Below, one piece after another: positions 9,481 to 21,010 of a stretch of 64,000 nucleotides of DNA (its first letter is position 1; each line of letters starts with the position of its first letter). The notes under the pieces are model-generated. The model had not been told where the DNA came from and ran no database searches. It saw only the letters and a program-made list of their open reading frames with translations. The translations under genes and the position numbers were made by a program. Location of the stretch: positions 23,707,818 to 23,771,817 of the forward strand of contig NC_079419.1 of NCBI RefSeq assembly GCF_026213295.1. Direction: 5' to 3'. The DNA is from Gadus chalcogrammus. Lineage: Eukaryota > Chordata > Actinopteri > Gadiformes > Gadidae.

Positions 9481-10429
9481 AGAATGTTTTAGTTGTCTAA
9501 CTTAAGCAGTTAAGCGGAGACTAGTTGGATATAAAGAGAGAGCACAATTACTCATACTCCAACTCCTGGACGATGTAACCAGCAAATTATTTTACAAACG
9601 TATCTAAGTAGAAGCACAGGCAGAAAAATACTGAATGTAAATCAGATCCCTGAAGCGGCCTGTGACGGTCATAGTGTGTTCTGTTCTCTCCCAAGATTGC
9701 CCCGCTTCCTGCAACTCTGGCAATTAGGCGTTTTAGTGCACCTGTGCTCTGCGGAGTTTGGAGGTGAGAGAGGGATTTGATTATTATTATTTATTTTTTT
9801 ATTTGGAATAAAAGACATATCCAAGGGATATAAGAAAAACATGACAAAGTGCAAGCAATTATATTACATATATCCACATAAAACAAAGCTTAGCAGGTTG
9901 ACCAGGGCATATTCCTCACCAGGAACACCAAAAAAAAAAAAAAAAAAAAACACCAGCAGTGACCAGGAAAATGTCACATCGGCTACTTGTTTTTAGCCGT
10001 TGTTTTTAGCCGTTGCTAGGGACGCCAAAATAGCAAGTGAGCTACACGGCTCTTCACATAACAATAACAATAACACTGGAACAACTAAAGACAGTCCATA
10101 AGCTTGCTTTACGTCGCTGATGTAGCTTGCAGGGAACCAAGTGGAGATTATATGTCCACAAAAAAAAAATCACTTTTTAAAATAAAATTGGCCCAAAAAT
10201 TGCTTGGAGAAGCGGCGAACAAACAGCGCCAGCATCAGACCCCACTCTGTATCCTCAGAATTACCCTTGATGGCCGTAGCGCTATCCCCATGCGCTATGG
10301 CAGACGCTTTCTACTCCTACTCCAAATCAGAATAGGCCCATTACTCCAACGAAGAGATACCAAATGGAAAATTAGTGACCTAACATACCAAACATAATTT
10401 TTACTATTGTACATTTTTATGGCCTTATT
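9481..10429. other. Unassigned sequence with poly(A) run
   Basis: No recognisable gene. Contains a T/A-rich tract near 9780-9810, a 20 bp poly(A) at 9931-9950 and a 97-codon frame at 10104-10397 with no family I know. Part may be the 5' region of LINE copy B, but I have no second copy to compare. Confidence 0.4.
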
Positions 10430-10740
10430 AATGATTGACACATAGTTAATCTTAAGCTCTCTATTTACAAGTTTTACTAGTGTACATATTTATTGCTTTA
10501 TTGTTTATTTTGACTAATTTCTTTGAAATTCATTGAATTTCTTTATTAATGATTGCTTTTACTAATTTCTTCGACTTTCATTTTATTACTTTATTAATGA
10601 TTACTTTTACTTTTACTAATTTCTTTGAATTTGCAATTTTACTAATGTACATATTGATTACTTTATTAATGATTGATTTTTACTAATTTCTTTGAATTTT
10701 GTTCCTATTATTCTGTGTTTTAAATTGTTTTACCATCATT
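10430..10740. repeat. AT-rich degenerate tandem repeat
   Basis: A unit of about 60 bp containing TTTATTAATGATTG and ACTAATTTCTTTGAA recurs four to five times with drift. It is followed by (TA)n at about 10755-10770. It lies just upstream of the recognisable part of LINE copy B. Confidence 0.65.
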
Positions 10741-11168
10741 TGTGATCCTGTGCCATATATATATATATATCACCTGTAATAAGTGCATTACAGACCAAAG
10801 ACCTTGAAGAGAGACAACAGCCTGCCCGACACCATGGACACCGTGCCTTCCCCCATCGCTGATGCTGGCTTGGCGAGGAACGGCCACCCCCCTCCTCATC
10901 TCTCCCATAGCCACAACAACTCCAGCTCCACTGTCTCCTCCCTTTGCGATTTTCCAGCTGAATTTAAGAAACAGGAATATGTAGGCATCAAACTTGCATC
11001 TGTGTCAATGATAGCATCGCCAGGTCATTCCCACAGGCTGATAACACCAAAGCGGAGGGAGCCCCAGCCCCCTGCCCTGATAGTAGTCCTGAGTATTACT
11101 GAGACAAAAAAGGGTTCAGCCGTAGACAAAGTATAAAGGACGTTTCGCATAATCTGCTGAACCCAAGG

Positions 11169-12030
11169 TTGCCTATGTCAAAACATGGCAACTTTTGCAT
11201 TCCTGCTGTAACCACTAAGAGAGTAAACAAAGGGAAACTTAGACACACTGCTAACCTCACAAATCTCATACATATTTCCTTCAATCCAAAAACAACCTTA
11301 AAGCCTATCAACAACACCATCAGGATGGGTCTACTTAATGTTAGGTCTCTTAATAACAAATCACTTTTAGTTAATGATTTTATTACCACCTCTAAACTGG
11401 ATTTTATGTTTTTAACTGAAACATGGCTGGAACAAAATAACAATGCAACCGTTCTGATAGAGACAGCTCCTCCCAACTATAACTTTTTTGATGCATGTAG
11501 ATCTGGAAAAAGAGCTGGAGGGGTTGCTGTTATATTTAAAAATGTTTTTCAGGGGAAACAGATGTTATTTGGTGATTCTCCATCATTCGAATACCTTTGT
11601 GCTGTATTGAAATGCTCCCCCAGAGTTCTCCTATTAATTTTTTACAGGCCACCCACATACTCTGCAAATTTTTTCGATGAATTCACAGAATTATTGTCTA
11701 GCATCTCCACAGACTTTGACTGTCTAGTTATAACTGGTGACTTCAATTTTCATACTGATGATTTGAATGACAAGTGTGCAAAAAAACTTTTTACCATTTT
11801 GGACACATTTGAACTGTCCCAACATGTGAAAGAGACTACTCATTGTAAGGGCCACACTCTAGACCTGGTTATCACAAAGGGCCTCAATGTTTCTGATCTC
11901 TCTGTGACTGATCCTTCCTTGTCTGACCACTTTTGTGTTTTCTTTAATATATCTTTTATTCCCGACATACAGACAAAATCAAATACTATCAAAAAACTGT
12001 ATATCAATGAAGAATCGCATGTACTTTTTT
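11169..12030 (+). pseudogene. L2 LINE ORF2, endonuclease part (copy B)
   Basis: AP-endonuclease-type domain that nicks the target strand. Blocks in order: MGLLNVRSLNNKS (about residue 53), FLTETWL (metal-binding E), GGVAVIF, FYRPP, ITGDFNFH (catalytic D and N), HTLDLVIT and SDH at the C-terminal end (about 11926). The frame is open from before 11169 to 12077, but homology to copy A leaves it at a one-base insertion near 12025-12035, after which the RT continues in another frame. The ATG at 11169 is the first in this frame and may not be the natural start. Confidence 0.85.
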
Positions 12031-13186
12031 GGAAAGGCCATCTCCTTACTACCACCTCTCAACCCATGTTCTGCTGATGATCTTGTAGAAAACTTTAATT
12101 TGAAAATTTTGAAAGTCATGGATGTCATTGCACCTTATAAGGTTAAAACGATTTCTGGAAAGCAAAAGGCACCCTGGAGAAAAGCTGCTTCTGCACAGAA
12201 AAAAGAATGCAGGAAGGTTGAACGCATGTGGCATAAAACAAAACTTCATATTCACCATGATATCTACAAAGAGAGCCTCCGTGCCTACAATTCAGACTTA
12301 AAAAGAGCGAGAGAAACATTTTTCTCCAATATCATTAAATCCAATAATAATAATGCAAAAACCCTATTTGCAACTGTTGACAGACTGACCAACCCCCCAA
12401 CACAAATTCCACCTGATCTCCATTCCACGCAGAAATGCAATGAGTTTGCAGCTTTTTATACTGATAAAATTGAAGGCATCAGACGCGCCATCAATATCTC
12501 CACTTCAAACAAAAATGTTGGACTACCACCCTGTTCAGGCAAAAGTAACGTGGCAGGGATGGCATGCTTTAATGTTATTGACTCTAAAACTCTTGTGGAA
12601 ACTGTTACACAACTAAAGCCATCCACCTGTTGCCTTGATTCTTTACCTACCAACCTCTTTAAGAATGTTTTTGACTGCCTAGCAATAGACATATTGCAGA
12701 TAGTTAACAACTCTCTCCAGTCAGGCAACTTCCCAAAAGCCCTGAAAACTGCAGTTATTAAACCCCTTTTAAAAAAGCGGAGCCTAAATACCTCTATTAT
12801 TAACAACTACAGACCAATATCAAATCTGCCCTTCATAAGTAAAATCATTGAGAAAGTTGTCCTCCAGCAACTTAATCACTTCCTGGCATCAACTGGTTGT
12901 TATGACACCTTCCAATCAGGATTTCGACCCCTGCACAGCACAGAGACCGCCCTCATTAAAGTTGTAAACGACATCCGTCTTAACACAGACTCTGGCAAAA
13001 CCTCAATACTAATGCTACTAGACCTCAGTGCTGCATTCGACACTGTAGACCATACAATACTTTTGGACAGGTTAGAAAACTGGGTGGGGCTTTCAGGCAC
13101 AGTCTTAAATTGGTTCAGATCCTACCTACAAAATAGGAACTACTTTGTTTCCATTGGCGACTTTGTATCAGAATCAACCAACGGTG
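12031..13186 (+). pseudogene. L2 LINE ORF2, first part of reverse transcriptase (copy B)
   Basis: Collinear with copy A from AISLLPPLNPCSADDLVE through LDLSAAFDTVDH. Relative to A it lacks three bases near 12193 (a VT pair reduced) and then loses frame near 13181, removing the codons before GVPQGS. It is one of four pieces of the same broken gene. Confidence 0.88.
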
Positions 13187-13716
13187 TGGAGTCCCACAAG
13201 GTTCGATCTTAGGACCCTCTTTATTCAACATCTACATGCTCCCACTAGGGCAAATCATGCATAATAACAATATTGACCATCATTGCTATGCTGATGACAT
13301 GCAAATCTATGTATCGCTATCACCAAATGACTATCGGCCCATAGATCTGCTGTGCCAGTGCATTGAGCAAGTGAAAGACTGGATGTGCCGAAATTTCCTT
13401 CAGCTAAATGAGGATAAAACAGAGATAATTGTATTTGGTGCTAAAACGGAAAGGCTTAAAGTAACCCAACACCTTCACTCTCTGTCCCTGAAAACCTCAA
13501 TCAAAGCCAGAAATCTAGGGGTTATCATGGATTCTGATTTACATTTCGAAAGTCACATCAAATCAGTTACAAAATCTGCATATTATCACCTTAAAAATGT
13601 AGCAAGACTTAGAGGGCTCATGTCCACCGAAGACTTACAAAAACTTGTACATGCCTTTATCACTAGTAAGCTTGATTACTGCAATGGTCTCCTTACAGGT
13701 CTCCCAAAACAAACTC
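13187..13716 (+). pseudogene. L2 LINE ORF2, catalytic part of reverse transcriptase (copy B)
   Basis: Continues after the 13181-13187 lesion with the GVPQGS block and catalytic YADD at 13287-13298, in the frame that includes 13236-13716. It ends at LPKQTL, where the inverted-repeat transposon is inserted. Sequence matches copy A closely up to the insertion. Confidence 0.88.
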
Positions 13717-13719
13717 TAA

Positions 13720-14348
13720 TGGTGCGGCCACACCAACCGCGTTACTCGCGTTGGACAACGCGAGTACCGCGCCTAACCTGACGCTTGACCAGTGTGTGGT
13801 GGTTCAACGCTCCAACGCGTCAACGCGCCAACGCAGCTAGATGAGTCCATTGTCCATGCAAGTGAACGGAGCGTTCCCTCTTCGTCATAACTATCAAACC
13901 AAACATCCTTCACATTAACTGAGCGAACATTATGAAAGTAAAATGCACATTTCTCGCTAGAAATGTTTCCATAAACGCATTTAATGGCGTAACTATGTTA
14001 CTATTTCCACCCAGAAGAAAAAAGAAAGATGTCGGCCGTATGCTTCTGTGCAAGCTCACTACTCTCTGCCAGTGACGTCGGGTCAAGCTCCACGCTGATT
14101 GGCTACCGCGGCTAAGCGTCACGCGTTGGAGCGTTGAAAGTTCAATTTTCTGAACTCCGGGCGTTGGTGCGTTGGGCGCGTTACTGCGTTTACGTGCGTA
14201 ATTACGTGCAACTGCCGCGCCTAACGCCCCCAACGCAACGCTTCAACGCTTCAACGCGTGTACCGCGCCTAGACCAATGGTTCCCTATGCAAAAATGCCG
14301 ATTTTCAACGCCCCTAACGCGAGCAACGCGGTTGGTGTGGCCGTACCT
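13720..14348. mobile_element. Non-autonomous DNA transposon nested in LINE copy B, PIF/Harbinger-like
   Basis: 629 bp inserted between LPKQTL and KLQLVQ codons of copy B; copy A has no insert, giving the exact empty site. Both ends carry the inverted repeat (T/A)GGT(G/A)CGGCCACACC continuing through CAACCGCGTT. The target triplet TAA is duplicated at 13717-13719 and 14349-14351. A 3 bp TWA duplication is typical of PIF/Harbinger elements. The interior is GC-rich at both ends, with many copies of CAACGCG/CGCGTTG and ACCGCGCCTA in both orientations. No transposase frame is present. Confidence 0.88.
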
Positions 14349-14351
14349 TAA

Positions 14352-14749
14352 GGAAGCTTCAGCTTGTTCAGAATGCTGCTGCTAGAGTTTTAACAAAGAC
14401 CAAAAAATTTGAACATATTACACCAATTCTTAAATCGTTACATTGGCTTCCTGTAGGTCAGAGAATTGATTTTAAAATCATGTTGCTAACCTATAAATCC
14501 CTACATGGTTTAGGCCCAAAATATTTAACTGATATGCTTCCACTACATAAGCCTTCTAGAACACTAAGATCTTCTGAGACCAATCTGTTAATTATCCCCA
14601 GAGTAAACACGAAACATGGGAAAGCAGGATTTAGTTACTATGCAACAAATAGCTGGAATAAACTCCCTGAGGATTTAAGACTTGCCCCAACTCTGAGCAC
14701 CTTTAAAACAAGATTGAAGACTTTTATGTTTGCTTTAGCTTTCTGCTAA
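14352..14749 (+). pseudogene. L2 LINE ORF2, C-terminal part (copy B)
   Basis: Resumes directly after the nested transposon at KLQLVQNAAARVLTKTKK and runs to the stop at 14747-14749 with HWLPVGQRIDFK and SFNKLPEDLR-like blocks as in copy A. Only a few substitutions separate the two copies here. Confidence 0.88.
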
Positions 14750-15189
14750 ATCTTAAATACTTTACCTTTATTTTACTAAAATGCCTTTTTAACTTTCCCT
14801 TTATTTTCTATTTTTACCAGAAAAATACATGATCTGATACCAGAGAGAAAGGTTGCTGGGCTGGAGTCCTAGAAGCTGGGTTAGAGTCCTAGAATATTGT
14901 CCTTTAGGTCGGGTTGTAGTCCCGACTTGGGTTCCAGAGAGACTGTTGATCTGATCTTAAATAACTTTCAATTTAATTTTCTCACTTTCTTAAATACATT
15001 GCACTTTCAATTTTACTTACTAAAAAGCCTTTTTAACTTTATATTTTACTCATTTCTTTGCATATGTTTTCTTTTACTTATCTATTATTTTATTTTATTG
15101 TATAACAATGTTTATATGTGAAGCACTTTGAGTCTGCCTTGTGTATGAAAAGTGCTATGTAAATAAAGTTGCCTTGCCTTGCCTAATGT

Positions 15190-17010
15190 ATTCACTGAAA
15201 GAGATGACCAAGATGCTTGATGAAATTGTTTGTTACCGCATAATAACCTTGGATTAAGTCATAGTGGTGCATTCTGACAGAATTGAGAAGGGGTGCCCAT
15301 CCAACGTTCTGCTTTCTTCCACATATAGTTTGCAATGATGGGCCAAAAATTATTTTTAATTATTTCGTTTGTTACGCTAGACAATAGGATTTCTTGCAGT
15401 TTGTGTGGTAATATCTTAGCACCTTCAATCAACGTCCATGCAGTAGTAGACTGTGGGTCAACCCATGTGCTGAGTGCTCTGATCTGAAAAGACCAATAGT
15501 CTTTGAGTGCTGTTTTTGGTCTCTATGAAAGGTCCCACTCTTGATTGCAAAATTTAATTAATCAAGCATGAGTGTGCCCGCCATGTCCCAAAGTTCTAAA
15601 TATAGCTCTGGTGGGAAGCCATCCAAGCCAGGCGATTTGCCTTTATTGAGACATTTCAAAGCTCTATGTTGTTCATCTTGGTCTGTTTGTTCAAGGCAGG
15701 GAAGCTCCAATTTGTCAAGATAATGTATACAATAAGTGTCGTCATAAGCAATTTCTGATTTATATAGATTTTCATAAAATGTTAAAAATGAATTATTAAT
15801 GGACTGCGGATTGGTTGTAATTTTGCCATCAGGCTTAATTATTGCTGGGATGTGAGTTTTCTTTCACATTCCTTAAACACTAGAGCCAGCAGGTGACTAG
15901 GCCTCTTTGATTCAAAGTAGTATTTTTGTCTAGTTGTATGCAGGATAATTCCTGTCTTTGATACAGCCAGTGTCTTGTATTCATCTTTCAAAGATTTCAG
16001 CAGTTTAGACTGATCATCTGAGAATCTATGTTTTTGTAAGTTTTCTAACGATCTTATTTTGCATTCAAGATTTGCGATCTGGGAAGCTTTTGTTTTAGCT
16101 AGAGTTGAGGAGAATAAAATACAGAATAAAGTGAAACTTAATCTGTATAAACTTTGTGTCCTCCCATAAAATTTGTGGAGTGGAGCATTCCTTTGTGTTA
16201 ATATCCCAAAAATCTTTGAATTGAACTTTGAGTGAACTAAGAATTCCAGTTAGTAAAGATGAATTTAAACGCCACCTGGGGGCCTTTGTCCTAATGTTGG
16301 GCAGATCAACGTTACATAACAGTGCAGAGTGATAAGATAGCAGAATTTGTAAGATAGTAATGGACGTATGTTTGCCAATTAAGGTTGGGCTAACCAAAAG
16401 ATAAGCTACCCGGGAAAATGTCTTATGCCTATTGGAGAAAAATGTATAATCCCTAGCAGTAGCATTCTGCATGCGCCAAATATAAACAAGATTTAAGTCA
16501 GAGACAAGTGTGTTCAATAGGGTAGATGAAGGATTGGCTATTGCATCTGAATTCGATATATCAAGAGATGGATCAAGGACTGCATTGAAATCATCCCCCG
16601 CCACTAAAGAACAGTCATTTTGTTCTAATAATGTGTTTCCAATGTAAGAAAAAATCAGGCTCATTTGGGCAGTATACAGATGTGAACGCCAATTTATGAT
16701 TAAATATGCCAACACGGGCAAAAGCAAGTCTTCCATTCTCATCATTAACAGTGACATTTACCTCGCAGGACATTTTCCGGTTAAGAAGGTTGCAAACTCC
16801 CTTGGTCCAATTTAGGGCGCATTATGATACAATTAATCTCTAATGCTTATTTTGAAACCGTGCCACATCGCATTGTTTTAGGTGCTTTTCTTGGATCAGG
16901 GCAATGTCCACCCTTTTACGATGAAGATATTCAAGAACACGAGTTCATTTGATAGCGGAGTTTAGGCCAATCACATTGAGTGATAATATATTCAATGACT
17001 GCGTCGACAT
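15190..17010 (-). pseudogene. L1 ORF2 remnant (endonuclease and part of RT)
   Basis: Probable start ATG at 17008-17010, reading MSTQSLNILSLNV, the usual L1 endonuclease opening; QEKHL (originally QETHL) follows. The longest open piece, 16095-16757, contains GDDFNAVLDPSLD, RDYTFFSNRHKTFSRV and a degraded SDH-equivalent (SYHSALL), which are the endonuclease catalytic blocks with changes at key residues. The following region keeps GKSPGLDGF. The YADD-containing core is missing. The end near 15190-15520 resembles the L1 C-terminal region. Confidence 0.75.
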
Positions 17011-17069
17011 ATTATATGGCTAAGATCTGTCTTAAAACGTAAACGTGATAGTATAAGATAGAGCATATG

Positions 17070-17537
17070 TGTCATGGTTTCCCTATGATTTGCTCCACAG
17101 GCATTGGTTCTTTCAGGCATAGGTGCGGGCCATGGCGAGCGGAGCTGGGCACCGCAACGGGGCACACCTGGACCTCATCAACCAATCACACACTCTTTCT
17201 TAAGCCTGGCGGGGACTTCTCTTCGGCCCCAGATTATTACGTCTCATTCGGTACTTTGGCTGACGAGTGTACATCGACCTTCGATACTCTGACCTGATTT
17301 TGTGATTCCTAAACGACGTGTTATCTTTTCGCCAGTAGCCAGTTCCTCGCCAGAGGATTACTACCGGACCGCAGCATTCTCCGGTGCCTCCGCCAGCTAC
17401 GTCTACCCGCTCCTGTCTTCGCCTTGCCCCCTGGATATCTTTTGAGTTCCCCTTTTTTGACAATAAACCATGGATTGTCCGTACTGTCTCTGTCTCTGCA
17501 TCAGGGGTCCAAACTAACCTTTCCGCTAACCATAACA
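17070..17537 (+). mobile_element. Solo LTR inserted in the L1 spacer
   Basis: 468 bp beginning TGTCATGGTT and ending AACCATAACA, short inverted ends of an LTR. A 5 bp duplication ATATG flanks it at 17065-17069 and 17538-17542. AATAAA near 17462 on the + strand suggests + orientation. There are no internal coding sequences, so it is the product of LTR-LTR recombination. A Gypsy-type origin is likely from the 5 bp duplication but not proven. Confidence 0.88.
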
Positions 17538-17930
17538 ATATGCGTGCGATCGTCCTGCCAATTACTGTTCAGATGCCCCAACGCTGATGTTCTAACAAAG
17601 AGTATGAATATGTCTGTAACGGGGAAGGGGTGGGAAAAACTATACAAAAACAAACACAGACCGCACGAACAAAAAAACGTAGATCTGTAAAAACATAAGC
17701 ATCGTCCGATACGTGATCAATCCACAGCAGATAAGCCCATACAGTCATAACATAAAAAAAAAGAAAACATCACCTCTCGAACTGGTTTAGCATGCTGGTG
17801 TTAAATCATACTGGAAGGAACTGTCAGAAGAGCAAAGTTAATCTTATATTCCAAACATTCCAAAATACCTTAATAAGGATCCTGAGACTGTCCATTGCTA
17901 AATAACTTGTATATGTTAAGGAATGAGAGT

Positions 17931-18873
17931 TCATTCCTTCATGTCCACTAAGTTGCCTTCTAGAAGAGAGTTGATGAAATCTTCGGCGGCTTCGGGGGAG
18001 TCGAACATCTTCTTTTCACCTTTGTATTGCAGTTTAATCTGCGCAGGGTAGATGAGGAATGGCTCCAGGTTCATGTCTTTAGCTTCCTTTATGGCAGAAC
18101 TGAAGCTCTTTCTCCTTGCTGTCGTTGCTGGACTGTAATCTGGGAAGAACAGGAGCGTGCTGGCTGTTGGTGCCGAAGTGGCTCCGTTGGAAGTGTACCT
18201 AACTGGATAAACTTGACGCGCCCCGTTAAGGATAGCCGATCTGTCTTGCCAACACAGTAATCTGAAGATGAGGGTGCGTGGTTTGTTTGAGTTAGCCTCT
18301 CCTCCATACACACGATGCTCCCGCTCAATGGCAATGTCTCAGTCCACCAATGAAGGAATCCACTTGGGGAGGTTATCTTTGAGGTAGCCGATTGCATCCG
18401 CACCCTCCACTGATTCTGGTAAGCCAACCAGCCTTACGTTATTTCTTCGTCCCCGGTCCTCCAGATCCGTCAACTTTGTGGTGAGCTGTTCTAGCTGTGT
18501 TCTTAGCTCAACGACCGAACGCCTATCCTCTCGTGCAGCTGCCTGAACAGAGTCCACACAGTCTTGGGTCCTTTTAGTAGATTTGGCTACATGCTCAAGT
18601 TCACTGCTGATCTCCTTCACAGTTTCATTAGTCTTTTGGATTTCGGTTCCTAAATCACGTATTGCTGGACCAGGATAGAGTCCACAGATTCCCTGACAGC
18701 GGAGGCTACCGCCACTTCTAGACCACGTTGTAGTTCTTTGAGGGCTAGCTTTATCCCATTAGCTTTAGCTTAATCGAGATCGTCCTTGGAGATGGCCGAA
18801 TCTCTGAATATCTTCTTCATAGGCGATTGATCATTCTCCCTTTTCCGTGCTTCTTTGTTTGGGGAAGGATTCA
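17931..18873 (-). pseudogene. L1 ORF1 remnant (RNA-binding chaperone)
   Basis: Start codon at about 18873, MNPSPNKEARKR. A coiled-coil-like segment follows (ELRTQLEQLTTKLTDLEDR, near 18510-18455), then the RRM-type block RGRRNNVRLVGLPESVEG and the C-terminal domain (PRTLIFRLLCWQDRSAIL, then DYSPATTARRKSFSSAIKEA). This order is that of L1 ORF1 proteins, which coat LINE RNA. In-frame stops and a frameshift near 18340 (between LPKWIPSLVD and EREHRVYGGE) break it. Confidence 0.82.
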
Positions 18874-19195
18874 TGATGAGAAATATGTCGAAGTATTCGA
18901 GGTATATGATAGGATTATTGAAAGAATAAGACTTTGAGAGCAGAGCCAAAAACTATGCTGGCATCGCTGTCAATGGGTCGCCTGATCTCCCTTTAGTTAG
19001 TTTTTTCATAACGCTTTTATCTTTTTATCTATGCTGATCCCGTAAGGGACTCCTTAGTAAGCGTCATTGTGAGACCTCAACTACTTCAGACATCTAAATG
19101 CTTTTAAATGTCCCCTTTAAACTTTGTTCAAATATTTAACAAACCATCACTTTTTGATCTTTATACTTTCACCAGAGATTCACCAGTTTTAGTTA

Positions 19196-19232
<37 letters not shown>

Positions 19233-19633
19233 GCTGTAAAGCGATACAAATATTTAATCGTGATTAATCGCATTAATGTCACAGTTAACTAACGATTAAT
19301 TAACCTTTTTTCTATGCTAAATATCCCTTGATTTCTTTGTCCCATTAATTGTTCTCATTTTAATGCTCTTATCAACATGGAGAAGTGAATCGGCTTGCCT
19401 TGTGCAAATGTTTTTTTATTGATAACATCATTGGCATATGCTGATCAAAACAGGACGATGCAAAAAAAAAGCCTATAATGCAATTAAATGATGAACATAC
19501 AAACATACTGCCTTGAACTTAGCAGTCAGGCTACTGCTTCTTTGTTTTGAGTCAAAGAAAAAAAGAAATTGCGTTAATCGCGCGACAAAAAAATTAACGC
19601 CGTTAAAATTGGTTTGCGTTAACGCTGTTAATT

Positions 19634-20954
19634 CAATTCAATTCAATTTTTTATTTTTTATTTGTATAGCCCTTAATCACCATTACAGTCTCAAAGGGCT
19701 TAACAGGCCAAATAGTTATGACACCCCCCTTTACCCATGCCCCCACACGGGCAAGAAAAAACTCTTCTCAAGAAATCTTGAGAAGAAACGCAGTGTAGGG
19801 GATCCCTTCTTCCAGGGATGGTCAGGAGTGCAATGGGTGCCACAATTGACATACAGGTAAATACATGCACATCATATTAAAATGGTGATGGGGTTCTGGC
19901 CCAGGTATCCAGTCCAGTACCCGCAACACGCTAGAACAGACAGAATAGTGAATTAGAACGGAAAAGTACATAGTGGGAATGTATAATGTAATAAGAAAAG
20001 CACAAGCAAACAGAGTAGTCTTCACACTCGCATCAGTTGTTTTCACACTCCAAATGCAAGATTGTAGAGGTGCGTTTTGAGCTTCCCTTTGAATAGCTCC
20101 ACAGAGTCAGCTTCCCTGATCGCTGATGGCAGCCTATTCCATAAAAAAGGGGCTCGATAGGCAAACGCTCTCTGTCCAGCCGATTTTCTTTTTAACCTTC
20201 GGCAGTGAAAGAAGGCCAGCTCCCGAAGACCGGAGAGACCGAGAAGGACTATAAGGAATGATCAGGTCCTTCAAGTACGATGGAGATAATCCATGCAAGG
20301 CTTTATAGGTTAACAATAGCACCTTAAAGTCTGATCTGAAAGTTATTGGTAGCCAGTGTAGAGAGGCGAGAATAGGTGTAATATGATCAAACTTTCTCGT
20401 TCTGGTCAGCAATCTAGCTGCCGCATTGTGTACCAGCTGTAGACTTTTTGTGGTAGAGTTCGGTAATCCCGAGAACAATGCATTGCAATAGTCCAGTCTT
20501 GACGAAACAAATGCATGAATCAGTGTCTCCGCATCCACTGCGGATAACATTGGTCTGATTCTTGCAATGTTTCTCAGATGGAAAAAGGTAATTCTAGTTA
20601 TACTTCTTATATGTTGGTCAAAGCATAGGTGAGGGTCAAACAGGACACCAAGATTCTTGACGGATGCACTCTGTGGGATGGCGAAGCCATCCAACCACAG
20701 AGAGACATCCTCAAACTTTTCCCGGTCCCGCTTCGAGCCGATAATCATCAGCTCTGTCTTCCCAGTATTAAGCTGTAGGAAGTTTTGTGACATCCAGCCC
20801 TTCACAGCAGCTAGACAGGACTCAACCCTTTGAATCTGGCCCGAGTCCCCGGAATCTACAGGAATGTAGAGCTGGGTGTCATCCGCATAGCAATGGAAAC
20901 TAATTCCGAAGCTGCGGATAACGTCACCCAGGGGAAGCATGTAAATTGCAAAAA
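19634..20954 (-). mobile_element. L2-type LINE, copy C, 5' truncated, with target duplication
   Basis: The 3' end is an (AATTG)n-type tail (AATTC repeated on the + strand at 19634-19650). The 5' end breaks inside the RT just before the YADD block. GTTAATT is duplicated at 19627-19633 and 20955-20961, so both ends of the insertion are defined. It is the same subfamily as copy E at 61900-64000, sharing SFGISFHCY-DDTQL and ESCLAAVK-WMSQNFLQL. Confidence 0.88.
20134..20954 (-). pseudogene. L2 LINE reverse transcriptase, C-terminal half (copy C)
   Basis: An open frame of about 270 codons from the truncation point through YADD (20878-20889), NLGVLFDPHLCFDQHI, NAAARLLTRTRKFDHITP and HWLPI. It loses frame near 20190, where the usual C-terminal AFAYRAP-like end is displaced. 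It lacks the endonuclease and the first RT blocks and cannot function. Confidence 0.88.
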
Positions 20955-21010
20955 GTTAATTAATAACTAATTAATAACGCGTTCAACTGACAGCACTAAT
21001 ATATATATAA

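Larger units (their letters stand above)
10783..15184 (+). mobile_element. L2-type LINE, copy B, nearly full length, disrupted
   Basis: Same family as copy A and near-identical over the shared part. Unlike A, it retains the endonuclease (11169 onward). It has a frameshift near 12025, a net 4 bp loss near 13181-13187 within the RT, and a 629 bp DNA transposon at 13720-14348. Its 3' UTR carries about 130 bp absent from A (about 14819-14950), then the same tail and a short (TTGCC)n repeat to about 15184. The 5' limit is uncertain: 10783-11136 holds an open frame rich in S, H and P that could be 5' coding sequence of the element. Confidence 0.9.
15190..18980 (-). mobile_element. L1-clade LINE, degraded, with internal deletion and nested solo LTR
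   Basis: Reads right to left: a 5' region near 18980-18875, ORF1 (about 18873-17931), a spacer, then ORF2 (from about 17010 to 15190). A solo LTR sits in the spacer at 17070-17537. ORF2 lacks the core of the reverse transcriptase, because the sequence passes from an early RT block (KGKSPGLDGFPPELY, about 15560-15640) to C-terminal sequence near 15520. The element is clearly old, with many stops. Confidence 0.8.
19195..21010. repeat. TA-flanked inverted-end repeat, host of LINE copy C
   Basis: The left end TTAATGCTGTAAAGCGA follows a (TA)n tract (about 19195-19228). The right end TGACAGCACTAA, its inverted counterpart, precedes (TA)n at about 21000. Inside are alternating ATTAATCG/CGATTAAT motifs (19240-19310, 19570-19630, 20955-20990). 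LINE copy C splits it. A partial copy with the same end lies at 54500-54590. The class is unknown; TA flanks and inverted ends suggest a cut-and-paste element. Confidence 0.6.

Noticed and set aside
17043..17690. Short + strand frames near 17067-17587
   Set aside because: They fall within the solo LTR and have no protein family.
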